A stretch of 64,000 bases of DNA from Camellia lanceoleosa (GCA_025200525.1 CM045770.1:123605429-123669428); one strand, 5' to 3'; numbered from the stretch's first letter, positions 44,147 to 56,149 are shown. Notes: generated from the sequence alone by a model not told the origin. Numbers and translations: made by a program.

Positions 44147-44560
44147 CAACACCCCGACCACCCCCCTAACCCTATTGCCACCACTACCATACAACCACCA
44201 CACCGGCATACCACGACCACTTTACCATCGTTGTGACCACAATCACTACCACTACCTCTACAACTACCAAACCACCACCACCGTTACCACCATTATTACT
44301 AGAACCACTACCCTACTACCACTGCTTCCACCACCACCACCATTGTCTCCACCGCCACAACCACTACCTTACCACCACTACCACCACCTTCACAAAAACC
44401 AGACAACCACAACTATCATGAGAACTGCCACTCTATAACGTTGTCCGCCGTTGTCACCGTCGCCATCCTACTATCACTTCTATCACCACTGATGATGCTG
44501 TCATCGTCGCCACCACTACCATGGCTCACGCCATCTCTTCTACAACTATCAACACTATCA
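44147..44560 (+). repeat. CCA/CCN trinucleotide-rich, G-poor tract
   Basis: Imperfect CCA, CAC, ACC and CAT triplets over about 410 bp. The plus strand is almost free of G until 44430. It is open in several frames (Pro/Thr/His-rich ORFs), as any triplet repeat would be, so I do not call a gene. It matches in character the tract at 56703-57136. Confidence 0.85.
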
Positions 44561-45940
44561 TGATCTATATAAATTTTTAACTTGTTTGTTACTACCTTAT
44601 TAAAAATAAATAAATAATAAATAAAAACTTATTTCATTCAATTAGTTTAACAGGCATAACTAAATATGAGGATGAGAATTATCATTTTATTCTTATGTCA
44701 TTCCATGTTGGCAACCAAACAATGAAATGAGAATAGATATTCCATTTCATTCGACTTTATATTTCATTCTCACTCTCATTTCATTCCCACTTCATTCCAT
44801 TCATTCGTACCAAACATGTAAGGGTGATGAAAATCTGTATCTGTGACATACTTATGTGAACATTTAATTATCTATCTAACGTAAGCTATCTTGTGAAAAC
44901 ATATATACATATATATGTAGAATAGAAAAACAAAAAGCTCTCAGTAAAAATATTCTTTTATTGCCATTTATTCTGAAGTTAAAGTAATTGTATATCTTCA
45001 TCTCTAATATCTCTCATATAGATTACAAAAAAGCAGAATATATACAACTGGTTACGAAGAAATACAGATGAGAAGCCTCTCTATATGTACAATGAAAGAA
45101 AGCCCTCGTCAAGCAAGTTGTTGGAAGGGAATAGTCCTATTCAGACCCGGACTCCTATCCTTTGAGCAACCTATATCAAGAAATGCAATAAGTTCATTAC
45201 TGTATCATGCCTTTAACATCGAAATTCATGCGTGTATCCATCCCTATTTGGCAACTTAGTTGAGTAAACTTGAAAACTATACATATTTAAACTTCCCCTA
45301 TCCTGATCTACCTCCTCTCTGCCTCAATTTTATTTATTAAATATATATATATAATATGTATATAATTTTATTTTTTTAATAATAAAATTAAAAAATTAAA
45401 ATATTATATTTAATATTCATTTTCACTCATTTATTTATCATATTACATCTTTTAACTCTCATTAATTATAAATTATTATATATAATATACTATATTACCT
45501 TTAATTTTTATTGACTTCTTTATTTTTAAAGCAACAAGTTAACCCGCTTGTGATTCTCTACCGATATGATATAGGGTGGGGGTGAAGGATGACAAATCCG
45601 CTCCAAACCCACCCTGCTATTGGCTACCATCACTAATGACCTCCGTCAACTACCTTCGGCCAACACCTCCCTCAACTGTTTTTATCCAAAATAAATATAA
45701 ACATGCTTAATGTTTTTTGTAAATAAAAAAATAGTAAACTGTAAATGTTGCCAAATGGTACCCAAATGTTTAGCAGCAGCCTTGTGAATCTCACCACACA
45801 CCATGTACACCTTGTGAATAAAAGTTCACCACATTGAAAAATTTAGCCACCACAGTTCACCATCATAAAACATGATATGTATTGTATCCTCACAACTATT
45901 TTCCAAATTTTGTTTTGTTTATAATCACTTAAATTCACAC
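44561..45940. other. Intergenic DNA, no gene
   Basis: 44640-44815 has ATTTCATTC-rich tandem words and ends ACCAAACATGT. 45330-45540 is almost pure A/T. 45560-45680 is GC-richer but open only briefly. The ORF at 45068-45259 has no recognisable domain. Confidence 0.5.
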
Positions 45941-46098
45941 TTTTTTTTTTTTTTTTTTCGTCACTCATTAGAACCTACACTAGCCTAATCTAAGGAGAAA
46001 GGGAAAAAAGATCAGCCCCAACACCACATGAACCTCGAACCCACAATGTCCACTATAGGGATTGTAGACCATACCACTGTGGCACAAAGCCATGGGTT
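45941..46098 (-). mobile_element. tRNA-derived SINE with target-site duplication
   Basis: Read on the minus strand, the head has an A-box-like TGCCACAGTGGTA and a B box GGTTCGAGGTTC, the internal pol III promoter of tRNA-derived SINEs. The body ends in an A-tail, the 18-base T run at 45941-45958 on the plus strand. Flanks AAATTCACAC (45931-45940) and AAATCCACAC (46099-46108) are a 9/10 target duplication. Confidence 0.85.
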
Positions 46099-46133
46099 AA
46101 ATCCACACTAGATTCTCATAAATTTGCCTATCT

Positions 46134-46223
46134 TTTATTTATTTATTTATTTTATTTTATTAAGATTAACCCCTTGACCCCACTTTTGGTGAGACGGAGG
46201 TAAAAACACCCAATAACCATGCG
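46134..46223 (-). mobile_element. Short retroposon with perfect 16-bp target duplication
   Basis: A 90-bp insert is flanked by identical ATAAATTTGCCTATCT at 46118-46133 and 46224-46239. On the minus strand the body (GTCTCACCAAAAGTGGGG and on) ends with an A-rich tail of AAAT units. TSD length and tail indicate LINE-machinery retroposition. The body is either a 5'-truncated SINE or a tail end of a LINE. Confidence 0.85.
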
Positions 46224-46714
46224 ATAAATTTGCCTATCTATGTTGAACATGTATTGGACATGTAACTGACACCAACACAACACTACATTCGAAAAGATAC
46301 CCTCTTTTATTTTAGTACATCACTGTGCTCCATAGCAGAATATGAAATACAATTGCACCTTATCAAAGTTCTTGTATCAGTATTATTCAAAACTATCTAG
46401 CCCAATATAACCTACAAAAATATATGTATAACATAGGCACATAAATTTTTACCATTTTTCCCAATCCAAAATAAAATAAAATAATCATGTAGCTTTAGAG
46501 TTTTGAGTGATCTCCCTGCAGGGGCTTGTGGGTCTTTTAGCTATTTAACATACATAAATGCAACAAAAGCATATTGAATTCTGAAGCTGTAACAAGTCAA
46601 AAGAGAACAGTTGCTAAATGCACAGAGAGAGAGAAAGAGAGAGATGCATAGCAAAAAGGCATGTGGCTCATGTAGTTTGCTAGCAAGCAATAGAAGTGAA
46701 GTTGTTAATGATAC

Positions 46715-49222
46715 CTCTTTGAAGGAATGTACATCACTTCCCCATAGCCAAGCATCACAACCTGCATCTCTGGCACCCCATATATCGCTTTCTCGATCAT
46801 CCCCACATGAACAAAGATCCTCGGGCTTTACTCCCAACAACTCACAAGCTTTTATAAATATGGTGGGATTTGGCTTCTCTTGCAACTTTGTTCATGGGGA
46901 AAGAGAAAGCGAACAATGCCATAGGGCTAATGAAAGTAAAAATAAATAGATCAATACTTACTTCACCGACATCGCCACAAAGATCAAACCAAGAATCACA
47001 ATTCAGGGGCCATAAAACAGGCCTCAATCGAGTGTCAAAGTTTGACACAATGTACCAATTTTACACTGCATTCCTTAGGGTCTTAAATACTTTTTCCGCA
47101 TCAGGATCACAGAGGTGCCATGCCTTTGGATAGAAACAAATGAAAATTAAATTAAAATTAAGATGGTAAAGTAAGTAGTATAAGTGTCAATTAATATATC
47201 AGACAAGGTTTGGTTAGCATTTTGGAAGTATTTACCTCACTTTTTATACCACGGGGAGAAAAAATGCATTCAATAACCCCAAAATAATTGTAACCAATCA
47301 ATGCCTCAAAGCTAACCTTTTCAGTGGTATAATAATTGTACAACTCCTCAAAGTACTGAGAATCCGAACAGCCAGTTGAAGAACTGACTATATATTGCCA
47401 GAATGGTCTCCCATCGTTAACATATCTACAATTTAGTAAACACACTTTTATAAATTGTTATCGCCTATTAGAAGAAAATAATATTTTGCAAAATATAAAT
47501 GGAGAAAACTTTTACCTTTGTAGAAAAGGGGGATGAAACTTTTTTACTTGTATTATTGTATACTAATTAAGGGGAACAATGTCTAAAATGTCCTGAGAGT
47601 TGAACAGACAAAATGCCCTAGAAGAATTTCAATTAGAAAGTCTAGAAATAGCAACTTATATATCTTCAGGAAGCCCGTGCAAGATGTAATCTTGATAAGC
47701 GATAATAAAGTAACTAATATTAAAAACTGATTACTGTAAAAGTTTAAGCCATATAGAATGATGTGATTCATATAGTTATTTCACCGTGTGCCCCTCAAAC
47801 TTTACCATACCCCTCATGAGTGAGGCATGCACATCTATGTTACTTGGACTCTTAAAACTAAATCAAACACACCTTGACAAGGGTGTGTCCTATGTGTCTC
47901 ATACTTTCTATCAAGACACTTATAGATTTAATAATATTTGTATTTAACACTATCATTATGTATATATTTTGTTGTATAATAGCTATAAAAGGCATAAAAT
48001 ACCTTTTTGACAATGTACGTTAATGTTACATATAATAGCATAATTTTATCTCACATAAACAATTTAAAATATATAAATATGCCCTTTTTATGCCGAGTCC
48101 GTGTGCCTTTAAATTTGAGATTTGGATCCCTAGAAACATATCCACACATCGGACACATGTACCCAAGTCCATGTAACATAGATTCACAAAAGAGATTTAC
48201 CTAACCAAGGTCCAGGAAGGATTTCAAATTGATAAAGATCCTACTGGCTCTATCACCATGTAATCAGACAACTAGTACTCTAAAAGCCAAAGCTAATAGC
48301 AAGTGATTAACTTATGGATTCATCTTGCCACTCATTTACATTTGAGATAAGTTTATGAAATACAAGTTCAATTTTGTGTAGCAACTATATGCAAGCTCAA
48401 TATAGATAAATTAACTATAATCACCAAAAAAAAAAAAATTAAAATAACAACAAAGCAACTTTTTGAATACGTAAATGACTCTTTTATTGAGGGTGACAAA
48501 TTGAGTCCAGCTAGTAAACGAAAAGATAAGAAAGTCCTCAAATGTCAAATTTGCTTTCTCTGAAAAAAAACTCACAACACTTAAAGATTAAATTAGTTTC
48601 GAGACCTATATATAAAAAATTGTGACCCATGTCTTACCATAAGAAAACTCTGGCTCCTCCGAAATATCAGAATTGGATGATTCTATACATGTTCAATCAA
48701 CATGGATATCCCAAAAAGCTTTAATTACTCTAGTACCGTATTAGTGAATAAAAGGATAGGTTTGGTATAAAATCAGCTAATTAATAAGTTCAAGTTACAT
48801 AGTTCTCTGTTTCAATGGTTAGAATAGGAAACCTAAGGTGGGTGAAAAAGAAAGCATACCCTTACATAAAGCAAAAAATGGTCATAATCATAATACATAA
48901 TTAGATGCAATTGAAACACAGAACCCACCTCTCTAATTATCATAACTTAAACAAAAGAAATTTATTATTCTTGCTTTTGATATCATACAAAAATGAATCA
49001 ACTATGGGTCATCAAAAATCACATTTAATCCTCTATGTAACTCCCAAAATATCCAACCATATTAATTCAGAAACTAGCAATGATATGTTCAAACTTGTCA
49101 AGCACAATAAATCACCTGAGTCGAGATCTACCCCAAGGCTGCTCATAAGCCCTCCTGTATCTGTTTAATATCTCAGTTTCTGAGCACTGAACGCCATATT
49201 TCTCACCAATCTGTCTATAGAT
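46715..49222 (-). pseudogene. HAD-like hydrolase (HDHD3-like) pseudogene
   Basis: Minus-strand exons: 49222-49116 (IYRQIGEKYGVQCSETEILN), 47425-47317 (RYVNDGRPFWQYIVSSSTGC), 47123-46962 (AWHLCDPDAEKVFKTLRNAV, stop, then VSNFDTRLRPVL) and 46878-46715 (EKPNPTIFIKACELLG, then DIWGARDAGCDAWLWGSDVH). Splice junctions keep phase (AG|A codon, AAG|GCA). The family removes phosphate from small substrates. Several paired one-base indels wreck the SNFD approach and turn the HVGDD loop into CSCGDD, although HVG is still readable one frame over. The exon with the nucleophile motif (DAGGTL-like) was not found up to 53150. Probably non-functional. Confidence 0.82.
47426..49115 (-). other. Intron of the HAD pseudogene, no separate gene
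   Basis: About 1.7 kb of AT-rich DNA between two HAD exons, bounded by GT (49115) and AG (47426-47427) on the minus strand. ORFs on either strand show no domain. No transposon termini recognised. Confidence 0.55.
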
Positions 49223-49412
49223 CTGCAACATAAAGACATTAAGAAAGAGAAAGCAATGAGATATATTTAATGCATATATATATATATGTGTGTATATAGA
49301 GAAAGTAAGTTACATTGACAAATATATGAATTCTGAATGTAGAGAGGTTAATTTCAACTTTATCCTCTAAACTATTGTCATATTTTCTAGAGCAAGTTAC
49401 GACGGTAGTCCC

Positions 49413-50104
49413 TAGGGGTGTTCAAATTAACTAGTGAACCGAAGAACCGAACCAAACCGACCTGTTTGGGTTGGGTTGGGTTGGTTTTTGAGTGCGTTAG
49501 TTTGGTTCTGGATCTTCAAATTATCAAACCGATAGGATTGTGTTGGTTCTTGGTTTAGGCCTTGCCTAAACTGAACCAATCCAACAACAGAACCTATTTA
49601 TATATATACATTTTTTTGTCGAATTTTTTTTATATTAATTGGTCTATTACAATGGACTTGATTGCACCTAAGAATTTTCCGCATACAAGAATTTTTAAGT
49701 GAACAAAGGAAGAACTAGAAGTTTGAGTCAATTTCGTAATCTATTTAATTTGTATTGGTTGTATTAATGGATTTTATTGATATTGCTTATGTTTAAGTTT
49801 GGGTTGCATTTAATTTGTATTGATTTGCATTAAATAATTTTTTTCATTTGTATTATGTTTAAATATTAAAGACTTGTTTATTTTAATTATTTATTATCGA
49901 TTGATTCACTTATTTTTAATATAGTGGAACCGTGGTTTTAACCCAAACCAACACGAACTAATATCGGTTGGGTTGGGTAGGGTGGGGTTGGTTCTAGTGC
50001 ATGATTGGTTTTGTTCTGGATCCAAAATTTTGGAACCGATCATGATTGGGTTGGTTCTAAATTTACTACCAAACTGAATCAAACCGACCCATGAACACCT
50101 CCTT
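49413..50104. mobile_element. hAT-like MITE with AGGGGTGTTCA termini
   Basis: Left TAGGGGTGTTCAAAT and right ATGAACACCTCCTTA are inverted. Repeated GGTTGGGTTGG/CCAAACCGAACC words lie just inside both ends. The interior is AT-rich and non-coding. The length is about 690 bp. An exact 8-bp target duplication was not established. Confidence 0.7.
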
Positions 50105-50995
50105 ATATTTTGGTCCCTGTTTTAGTTGGCATTATTTTGACCCTAAAATTTATGACTTTGTCTCAATTTAGTATAATTGTTTACAACTATTCATTTTTTT
50201 TTTTTTTTTTTTTTTTTTTTCTGAAAAATATGTACATAAGTGACATGTGTCATAGTTTTAAGGGTAAAATTATAAATTTATTCTCAAAGTTGTCAATTTG
50301 AATCAATTTAGTCCTAACTCGAACGTCTCTCTACATTAATAATGAGGAATAAAAGTAAAATACAGTTTTAGTCTCTAAAGTATTTGTTGTGTTCCTTGTC
50401 ATTTTAGTCCATTCAATTTCAATTTTGTCATTTTTGTCCTCGAAATTGTCAATTTGATCGTATCATTTAACGTCCGTCTATATTGATAACGAGAAAAGTA
50501 TTGTATCCTTGTTTTCAGAGTAAATTACATGAAGGCCCCTCTTTGTTTTTATTTTTTATTTTGAAATATCAGTGTCACTCCCTTTAATCCTTAAAATTAC
50601 ACTGACATCCCTTGTTAGCTACCTCCGTCAAATGAAATGGTTAAATGACTATAACACCTTTCTAGATTAATCAAATTTCATCTATCAGCCGCTACTCTCA
50701 ACTTTAATTAGGGTTAGCTTGGGAATTGATTATTTTAGATTTTTTGGCTAAAATGTGAGGTAAACAAATTGAAATGTTTGGAATAACGTTTTACTTTTTT
50801 ACAAAAACCAAAAAAAAAAAAAACAAAAAAAAAATTGTGTAAAAGGTAGAGAACGAGAATAAATTTTTGACTTTTTTTCATAACTTTTTAATTATATTAG
50901 CCCATCCCAAATGATCTCTTAATCTATTTCTTATGATGGTCATGATTTGGAGTTTGAGTTACTAACAAAAAGAAGAGAGAAATGTGAAAGATGTT
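50105..50995. other. AT-rich DNA with MITE-type words, no gene
   Basis: It contains a T26 run near 50193-50220, several AAATTAGTCC/CAATTTTGTC words typical of decayed MITEs, and no coding signal. Confidence 0.45.
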
Positions 50996-51285
50996 GGGTA
51001 TGTTTGGTTTGTGTTTGAGAGATGTGTTTTAGAGATAAAAAGTACGAAAATATGTTTGGTTTGGTTTTTTTCAAAAGATGTTTTAGAAAATGATTTTGAG
51101 AGAGAGTTTTGGAAAAAGTAATTGATTTGATATGTGTGAGAGAGAGATTTGTTTGGAAAACTTGTTTGGTTTACAAGTTTTGAGAAATTTTTTTGAAAAA
51201 ATTTGTTTAGTTTAATTACTTTTGAAAACTTATTTGTAGAGAAAATTTCTCAAAATTTTTTCAGGAAATCAAACCAAACGAACCC
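50996..51285. mobile_element. PIF/Harbinger-like MITE, copy A
   Basis: 290 bp, from GGGTATGTTTGGTTTG to CAAACCAAACGAACCC, imperfect inverted ends, flanked by GTT on both sides. Copy B (52555-52843) is the same family in the same orientation. The short TSD of three bases suggests PIF/Harbinger, though the usual TWA target is not kept. Non-coding. Confidence 0.75.
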
Positions 51286-51423
51286 GTTGTGTATGGCAAG
51301 GTAAACAGGACCAAACCGACTGAAATTGACAATTATGATGATCAAAATAATAAAATCGAAACTTAAATAAAACTATTTTTATTCATATGATTCTCATTAT
51401 CAATGTAAACGGATGTTAAAATT

Positions 51424-51905
51424 AAGGGTAAATTACAAACACACACATGAGGTTTACTTAAATTACAAATTATCCTCTGTGGTTTTAGAAATTACATTAT
51501 GCCCCTAAGGTTTCTAATTTCATAAAAAATATCTCATTTTATTAATAAATCATCAAGTTAATTAATAGTTTTTAATAATATTAAAAGTTTATTTTAATTA
51601 ATAATTCAAATAATTTTATTATTGTATAGGTGAACAGTTAAAAATTTCACTTTTTTAATTAGGGCTGGTTTGGCATAGATTATATAATCCATCTTTTTAT
51701 CTTTTTTCCATCACATCACCTCTTTACTTTTCTACACATCTTTTTGTAAAAAGACAAAAAGTGCACTTTTTTAGGACACTCCAAACCAACCCAAATTGTG
51801 TTAAATGAAAAATTCTAACACGGAGGTATTTGTAATTTTTCAAACCATAGTGAGCAATTCGTATTTTAAGCAAATCTTAAAGAGTCTATTTGTAATTTAC
51901 ACTAA
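51424..51905. mobile_element. MITE with GGGTAAATTACAAA termini, hosting a nested MITE
   Basis: The left end GGGTAAATTACAAACAC and the right end, in reverse complement AGTGTAAATTACAAATAG, stay alignable for about 70 bp (AAATTACAAATT.T/TTTTGGTTTG words). Inside lies a second element, 51663-51795, with GGGCTGGTTTGG and CCAAACCAACCC ends. Confidence 0.65.
51663..51795. mobile_element. Small hAT-like MITE nested in another MITE
   Basis: It is bounded by GGGCTGGTTTGGCAT and ACTCCAAACCAACCC. The inner words CACATCTTTTTGTAAAAAG match the interior of the MITEs at 29687 and 55031, so it is related to that family. Confidence 0.6.
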
Positions 51906-52029
51906 AATTAAACTAAATTGACTCAAATTGATATTTAGAGAATAAAAATAATAAAATTAAATTTTAAGAGACTAAACTGACAAACATCACATAATTTGGG
52001 ACTAAAACTGTCTTTTCAACATTACACAT

Positions 52030-52420
52030 TGAGGCCCCGTTTGTTTGGGGTTATGGGAAGGGAATTGGGACTACTAATACCTTGGTATTACTAATACTTA
52101 GTTTGTTTTGAGAGATGGCATTGGGACTATTAATACCTTGGTATTACTAATACTCTTAAAAGGGGGATTCATAGTGAGAAGGTAGAGATGGTATTAGAAA
52201 AATAGTGAGAAAATTAGAAATTTTTTTATTTTTTTTTTATTTTTTATATATTGGAAATTTTTTTAAAAATATTAATGTTTAATTTTTATATTTTTTTATT
52301 TATTTTATTATTTTATATAAAAATAATTTAACAATTTCTCACTATCAATCCCCTCAATATTAATTCCCTTACTATCAATCCCCTCCATTCTACTTCTAAA
52401 AATAAACGAACCTGAACACT
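52030..52420. mobile_element. hAT-like MITE or remnant
   Basis: The left end is GAGGCCCCGTTTGTTTGGGG and the right end has AAATAAACGAACCTGAACA. TACTAATACCTTGGTATTA is a near-palindromic word repeated twice inside (near 52070 and 52130). The AT-rich centre is non-coding. Confidence 0.5.
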
Positions 52421-52554
52421 CACCTTCTTCTCTATATTTCATTTCAAAATAGTGAATTTAAAATTTGTTTTTAGTTTAGTTGTTTAAATTCTGAAATGAC
52501 CATTTTTCACCCCAAATAAAATTAGATTTTAACCGTAATTAATTTGGACACTTT

Positions 52555-52843
52555 GGGTATGTTTGGTTTGTGTCTGAGAGTTGTGTTTTAGAGATAAAAA
52601 GTACGAAAACATGTTTGGTTAGGTTTTTTTCAAAAGATGTTTTGGAAAATGATTTTGAGAGAGAGTTTTGGAAAAAGTGATTGATTTGATATGTGTGAGA
52701 GAGGATTTGTTTGGAAAACTTGTTTGGTTTAAAAGTTTTGAAAAAAAATTTTGGAAAAATTTGTTTGGTTTGATTACTTTTGAAAACTTATTTGTAGAGA
52801 AAATTTCTCAAAATTTTTTCAGAAAATCAAACCAAACGAACCC
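52555..52843. mobile_element. PIF/Harbinger-like MITE, copy B
   Basis: 289 bp, the same termini as copy A at 50996-51285 and highly similar throughout. Flanked by TTT on both sides. The ORF over it is a chance frame. Confidence 0.75.
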
Positions 52844-53150
52844 TTTGTTTTTATGATTAGCTGAAATTATAAACTTTAAGAGCTAAATAAATCAAATTAA
52901 TAGTTTAAGAATGAAATTAAACAAAACAAAACAAAACAAATTTTATTATAGTTTAGGAGATTAAAAAACAAAATAAAAATTAACCCAACATAGAAAAATA
53001 TAAGAGAAATGAAATGGGTACATAATTCTTGAGAGAGAGAGAGGAGGAGAGGTCGCCCGGGGGGGGGGGGGAGATGCATGCCTGGGCCATGGGCTGAGAG
53101 GGGAGAACAAGAGTGCCATACAGAGCCTTCTCGTAATCCTTCAAACTCAC

Positions 53151-53339
53151 CATGTCCGACTCCAGAGGAGCTACCGAGGACGATAATGACCGACCCGAAC
53201 CTCCAAATGGAGCGACCCGAAACTTTCTCGCAGCGCCATTAGAGTACGAAGCAGAAGCCAAACTGGGCGTTTTGTGGGTTGCTGTTAAGATGCTCAGAAG
53301 ATTACTGATCTTGGACTTTGTTGTCGCCATTAGAGCCAT
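53151..53339 (-). CDS. Candidate first exon with organelle-targeting-like N-terminus
   Basis: The minus-strand ATG at 53339 opens MALMATTKSKISNLLSILTA and runs 63 codons, rich in Ser, Ala, Lys and Arg and almost free of acids until the end. That is typical of a mitochondrial or plastid presequence. ATG|GTGAGT at 53151/53150 is a consensus donor, phase 0. A TATA box lies 67 bp upstream. Without splicing the frame runs to 52980 into low-complexity sequence. It could be the first exon of the HAD gene to its left, whose second exon is then missing, or of another gene. I do not recognise the protein. Confidence 0.5.
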
Positions 53340-53405
53340 CTCTGTGCTTCATTTGATGTTTTTGTATATCCAAGATTTCAATACTACTACCAACCTCTTC
53401 TCTCT

Positions 53406-53416
53406 CTATTATATAC
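53406..53416 (-). promoter_or_regulatory. TATA box for the exon at 53339
   Basis: On the minus strand the sequence reads TGTATATAATAG, about 67 bp before the ATG at 53339, followed by a GAGAGAGAAGAG leader as in many plant promoters. Confidence 0.55.
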
Positions 53417-53419
53417 ATT

Positions 53420-54770
53420 CTGGTATTTTTGGATAGGGAAGGGAGAGTCGCTGCGAAATGATAGAAGACCCGAAAAAGTGGCGAGGGGCGATTTGAATTA
53501 TTTACTAGCCTAGACTACCCTTGCGCGCCTCATCTTCTAAACGCGTTTCGAGAAAAACAAAGATATTTTTGACTTGCTTTATAAATTTACAATATGTTTG
53601 AGAATTTAACAGAAGAAAGAAAGAAAAATGAAAAATCCCTCTAAAAAAACTCCTCCTAATCCTTTTAATTTCTATTTTTGGCAAATTATTTTTTTTTTCA
53701 TTTTCTGTTTTCTTTTTTTTTTCTTTTTTACTTGAAATGAAAAATCGGGGGATTCGGGGCCCCCCTTTCGGGGGATGAATCAAAGCCCAGAAAGAAAAGA
53801 GATGATTATTTTAGTTTTATTATAATATAAAGTTTGTTAAATTATATTAATTTTACTTATTTTATATGGATTTTATTTGATAAATATTTTTTTATATATT
53901 TTTTATTATAAATTAAGATAATCTACAAATTTAATATTAATTTTGTGTTTCAATTTTTTATTCTTAATTCTTTCACGGATTTTTTTTATCATACAAAATT
54001 ATTATATGATAATTACTCTTTTATAATATAATAGAATTAAAATTATCAAAATACACAAATAATTTAACTAAAATTAATATATATATATATTCAACTAATA
54101 ATTTTATAGAATGATAGTACCAATATTATCAAAATAATAATTAAAATTATACTTTAATTTTAACTCTTTTATAACACACATTATAACATCAAATACTTTT
54201 TAAAAAAAAATAATGCGTCCATTACACAACTCAACAGCTAGTTTTATTATAATATAAAGTTTGCCTCTTTAGTTAAAAATAAATAAAAATAAAAAGAGGC
54301 CTAAGTAATTCATATTACAGGTTAAATTTCATAATAATTTTTTATAATAAAAATCTGTCACTTTTTTGGAACTAATGTGGCAGATGGAGAAGGTTGTTAT
54401 AATCCAACTCAACAAATTCTTGCATATAAGGCCCATATCACAAATCTGGGCCAGTTGCAAGCTCATCCACATATGTGGGGCCCAAACCTTATTTCCTGAA
54501 TGAGTCATCACCCAAGCCATCAACTACCCGTCTATCTGTCTCTCTTTTTTGTTTTTTTATCATTATTTTTTAGGTAAAGTATTATTGACTCAGATTAAAT
54601 TCTTATAGCGGAGCAAGTTTTCTCAAATAGAAATTTTAAACCTTGCAGTCTATAGTTCTAAGAATTTTTGCTGACGAAAAGAGCCAAATCTAAAATTATG
54701 AAATGAGTAAATCTCAAATTCCAACCTCATTCACCAAGCCAAACCTTTGAAATTATTTGTATCACACTTT
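53420..54770. other. Intergenic DNA, AT-rich, no gene
   Basis: The minus-strand ORF at 53505-53783 is Lys/Phe low complexity. A GGGGCCCCCC palindrome-like patch sits at 53755-53768 next to TTCGGGGGAT. 53815-54300 is nearly all A/T. No transposon ends recognised. Confidence 0.5.
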
Positions 54771-55030
54771 GAGGGGTGTTTGGTCTAGCTTTTTTGGACC
54801 AACTTATAGTTTTTAACTTTGAAAAAGTAATTTTGGACTGTTTGTTTCTGCTTTGAAAAAACTGCTTTTGCTTTTAAAAGCTTTTTTGAGAGAAAAATAA
54901 GTTGAGAATCGGAAGCTGCTCCAGGCAGCTTCTGCAATTGAGATTATGCGGAGGGGTGTGCAATTATTGAAATGCCCTTTACAATTTCCAGTTATTACAA
55001 GTGTGCCATGTATATAAACCAAAAACACTC

Positions 55031-55247
55031 AGGCCTCATTTGGCAAGTGACTTTTTTAGCCAAAAAGTCAAAAAGTCACTAAAACCAACAACTCATACCA
55101 AAAAGTCAAAAATTCTCTTTTTTTTTTCTTCTACTTTTTGCACATCTTTTCGTAAAAAGTCAAAAAGTTATTTCAAACATACTAGTTTTTTTTGCATCAC
55201 ATTTTAGCCAAAAAGTAACTAAAAAAGCCTGTTCCCAAACGAGGCCT
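55031..55247. mobile_element. hAT-like MITE, same family as 29687-29918
   Basis: Ends AGGCCTCATTTGG and CCAAACGAGGCCT are inverted. The interior words AAAAAGTCAAAAAGTC and GCACATCTTTTCGTAAAAAG are the reverse complement of those in the CNL intron 1 element. Confidence 0.75.
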
Positions 55248-55249
55248 CA

Positions 55250-55309
<60 letters not shown>

Positions 55310-55400
55310 CGCGCGCATGAACGGGAGAGGTGATTTCCAACGAACCAGGGCGATTTCCGACGACCAAAGCTCTCTCTCTCTCTCTCTCTCTCTCTCCAGT
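55248..55400 (+). repeat. (CT)n microsatellites
   Basis: Two CT/TC tracts (55250-55306 and 55370-55396) separated by a CGCACGCGCGCATG patch. Non-coding. Confidence 0.95.
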
Positions 55401-56094
55401 GTTCTCCGATCGCTCACAGTGAGTGATCTGAACCAGAGCTTAAACCTTAACCATCGCGATCTCTCTCTTCGTGATCGCTCAAAGTGACGATCGTGATCTC
55501 TCTCTCTTTTACGATCTCTCTTTGAAATCGATCTGAAACCCTAGCGCCGCCAGTGACGATCTCAACTCGTAGCCTGACAGTGACGATTGCGATCTCTTCT
55601 CTCTCTCTCTTCTGCGATCTCATACTAATTGCGATTGCAGCTAGGGTTTGACAATCAACGGCTGCCGACAGTGGGATGAGGAGGAAGAGAAAAAGGGGGC
55701 TATCGGCAGTGGGAATAGAAGGAGGAGAAGGAGGGAGCTACTGACGGTGGGATTAAGGTTTGTAATTAAAAAAAATTAATAAATTAAAAAATGAATGTAA
55801 GGGCAAACTTCTATTAATGAATATTAAGTGCATTATTAATTGGTATTTGTGTAATGAAAAACAAATTATTAATGAATAATTGGTATTTAATGAATAATTG
55901 GTATTTTATTAATTGGTATTTAATGAATAATTTTTATAATAAATTATTTAATTATTTAGTTTTTATATAAGGGAAAACTTCCTTTAACAATTTTTATATT
56001 ATTAATTGGTATTGTGTAATCAAAAAAAAAATTAATAAAAAAAAAACAATTTACTTCCACTAATGAAAAGAAATTAAACAAAATTAACAAAGAA

Positions 56095-56097
<3 letters not shown>

Positions 56098-56146
<49 letters not shown>
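56098..56146 (+). repeat. (GA)n microsatellite
   Basis: An almost pure GA run of about 24 units followed by AAGAAAATAAGG words. Confidence 0.95.

Positions 56147-56149
<3 letters not shown>

Noticed and set aside
44175..44438. Pro/Thr/His-rich ORFs in the CCA tract
   Set aside because: A triplet repeat is open in several frames at once. No start context, no domain, and overlapping ORFs in two frames.
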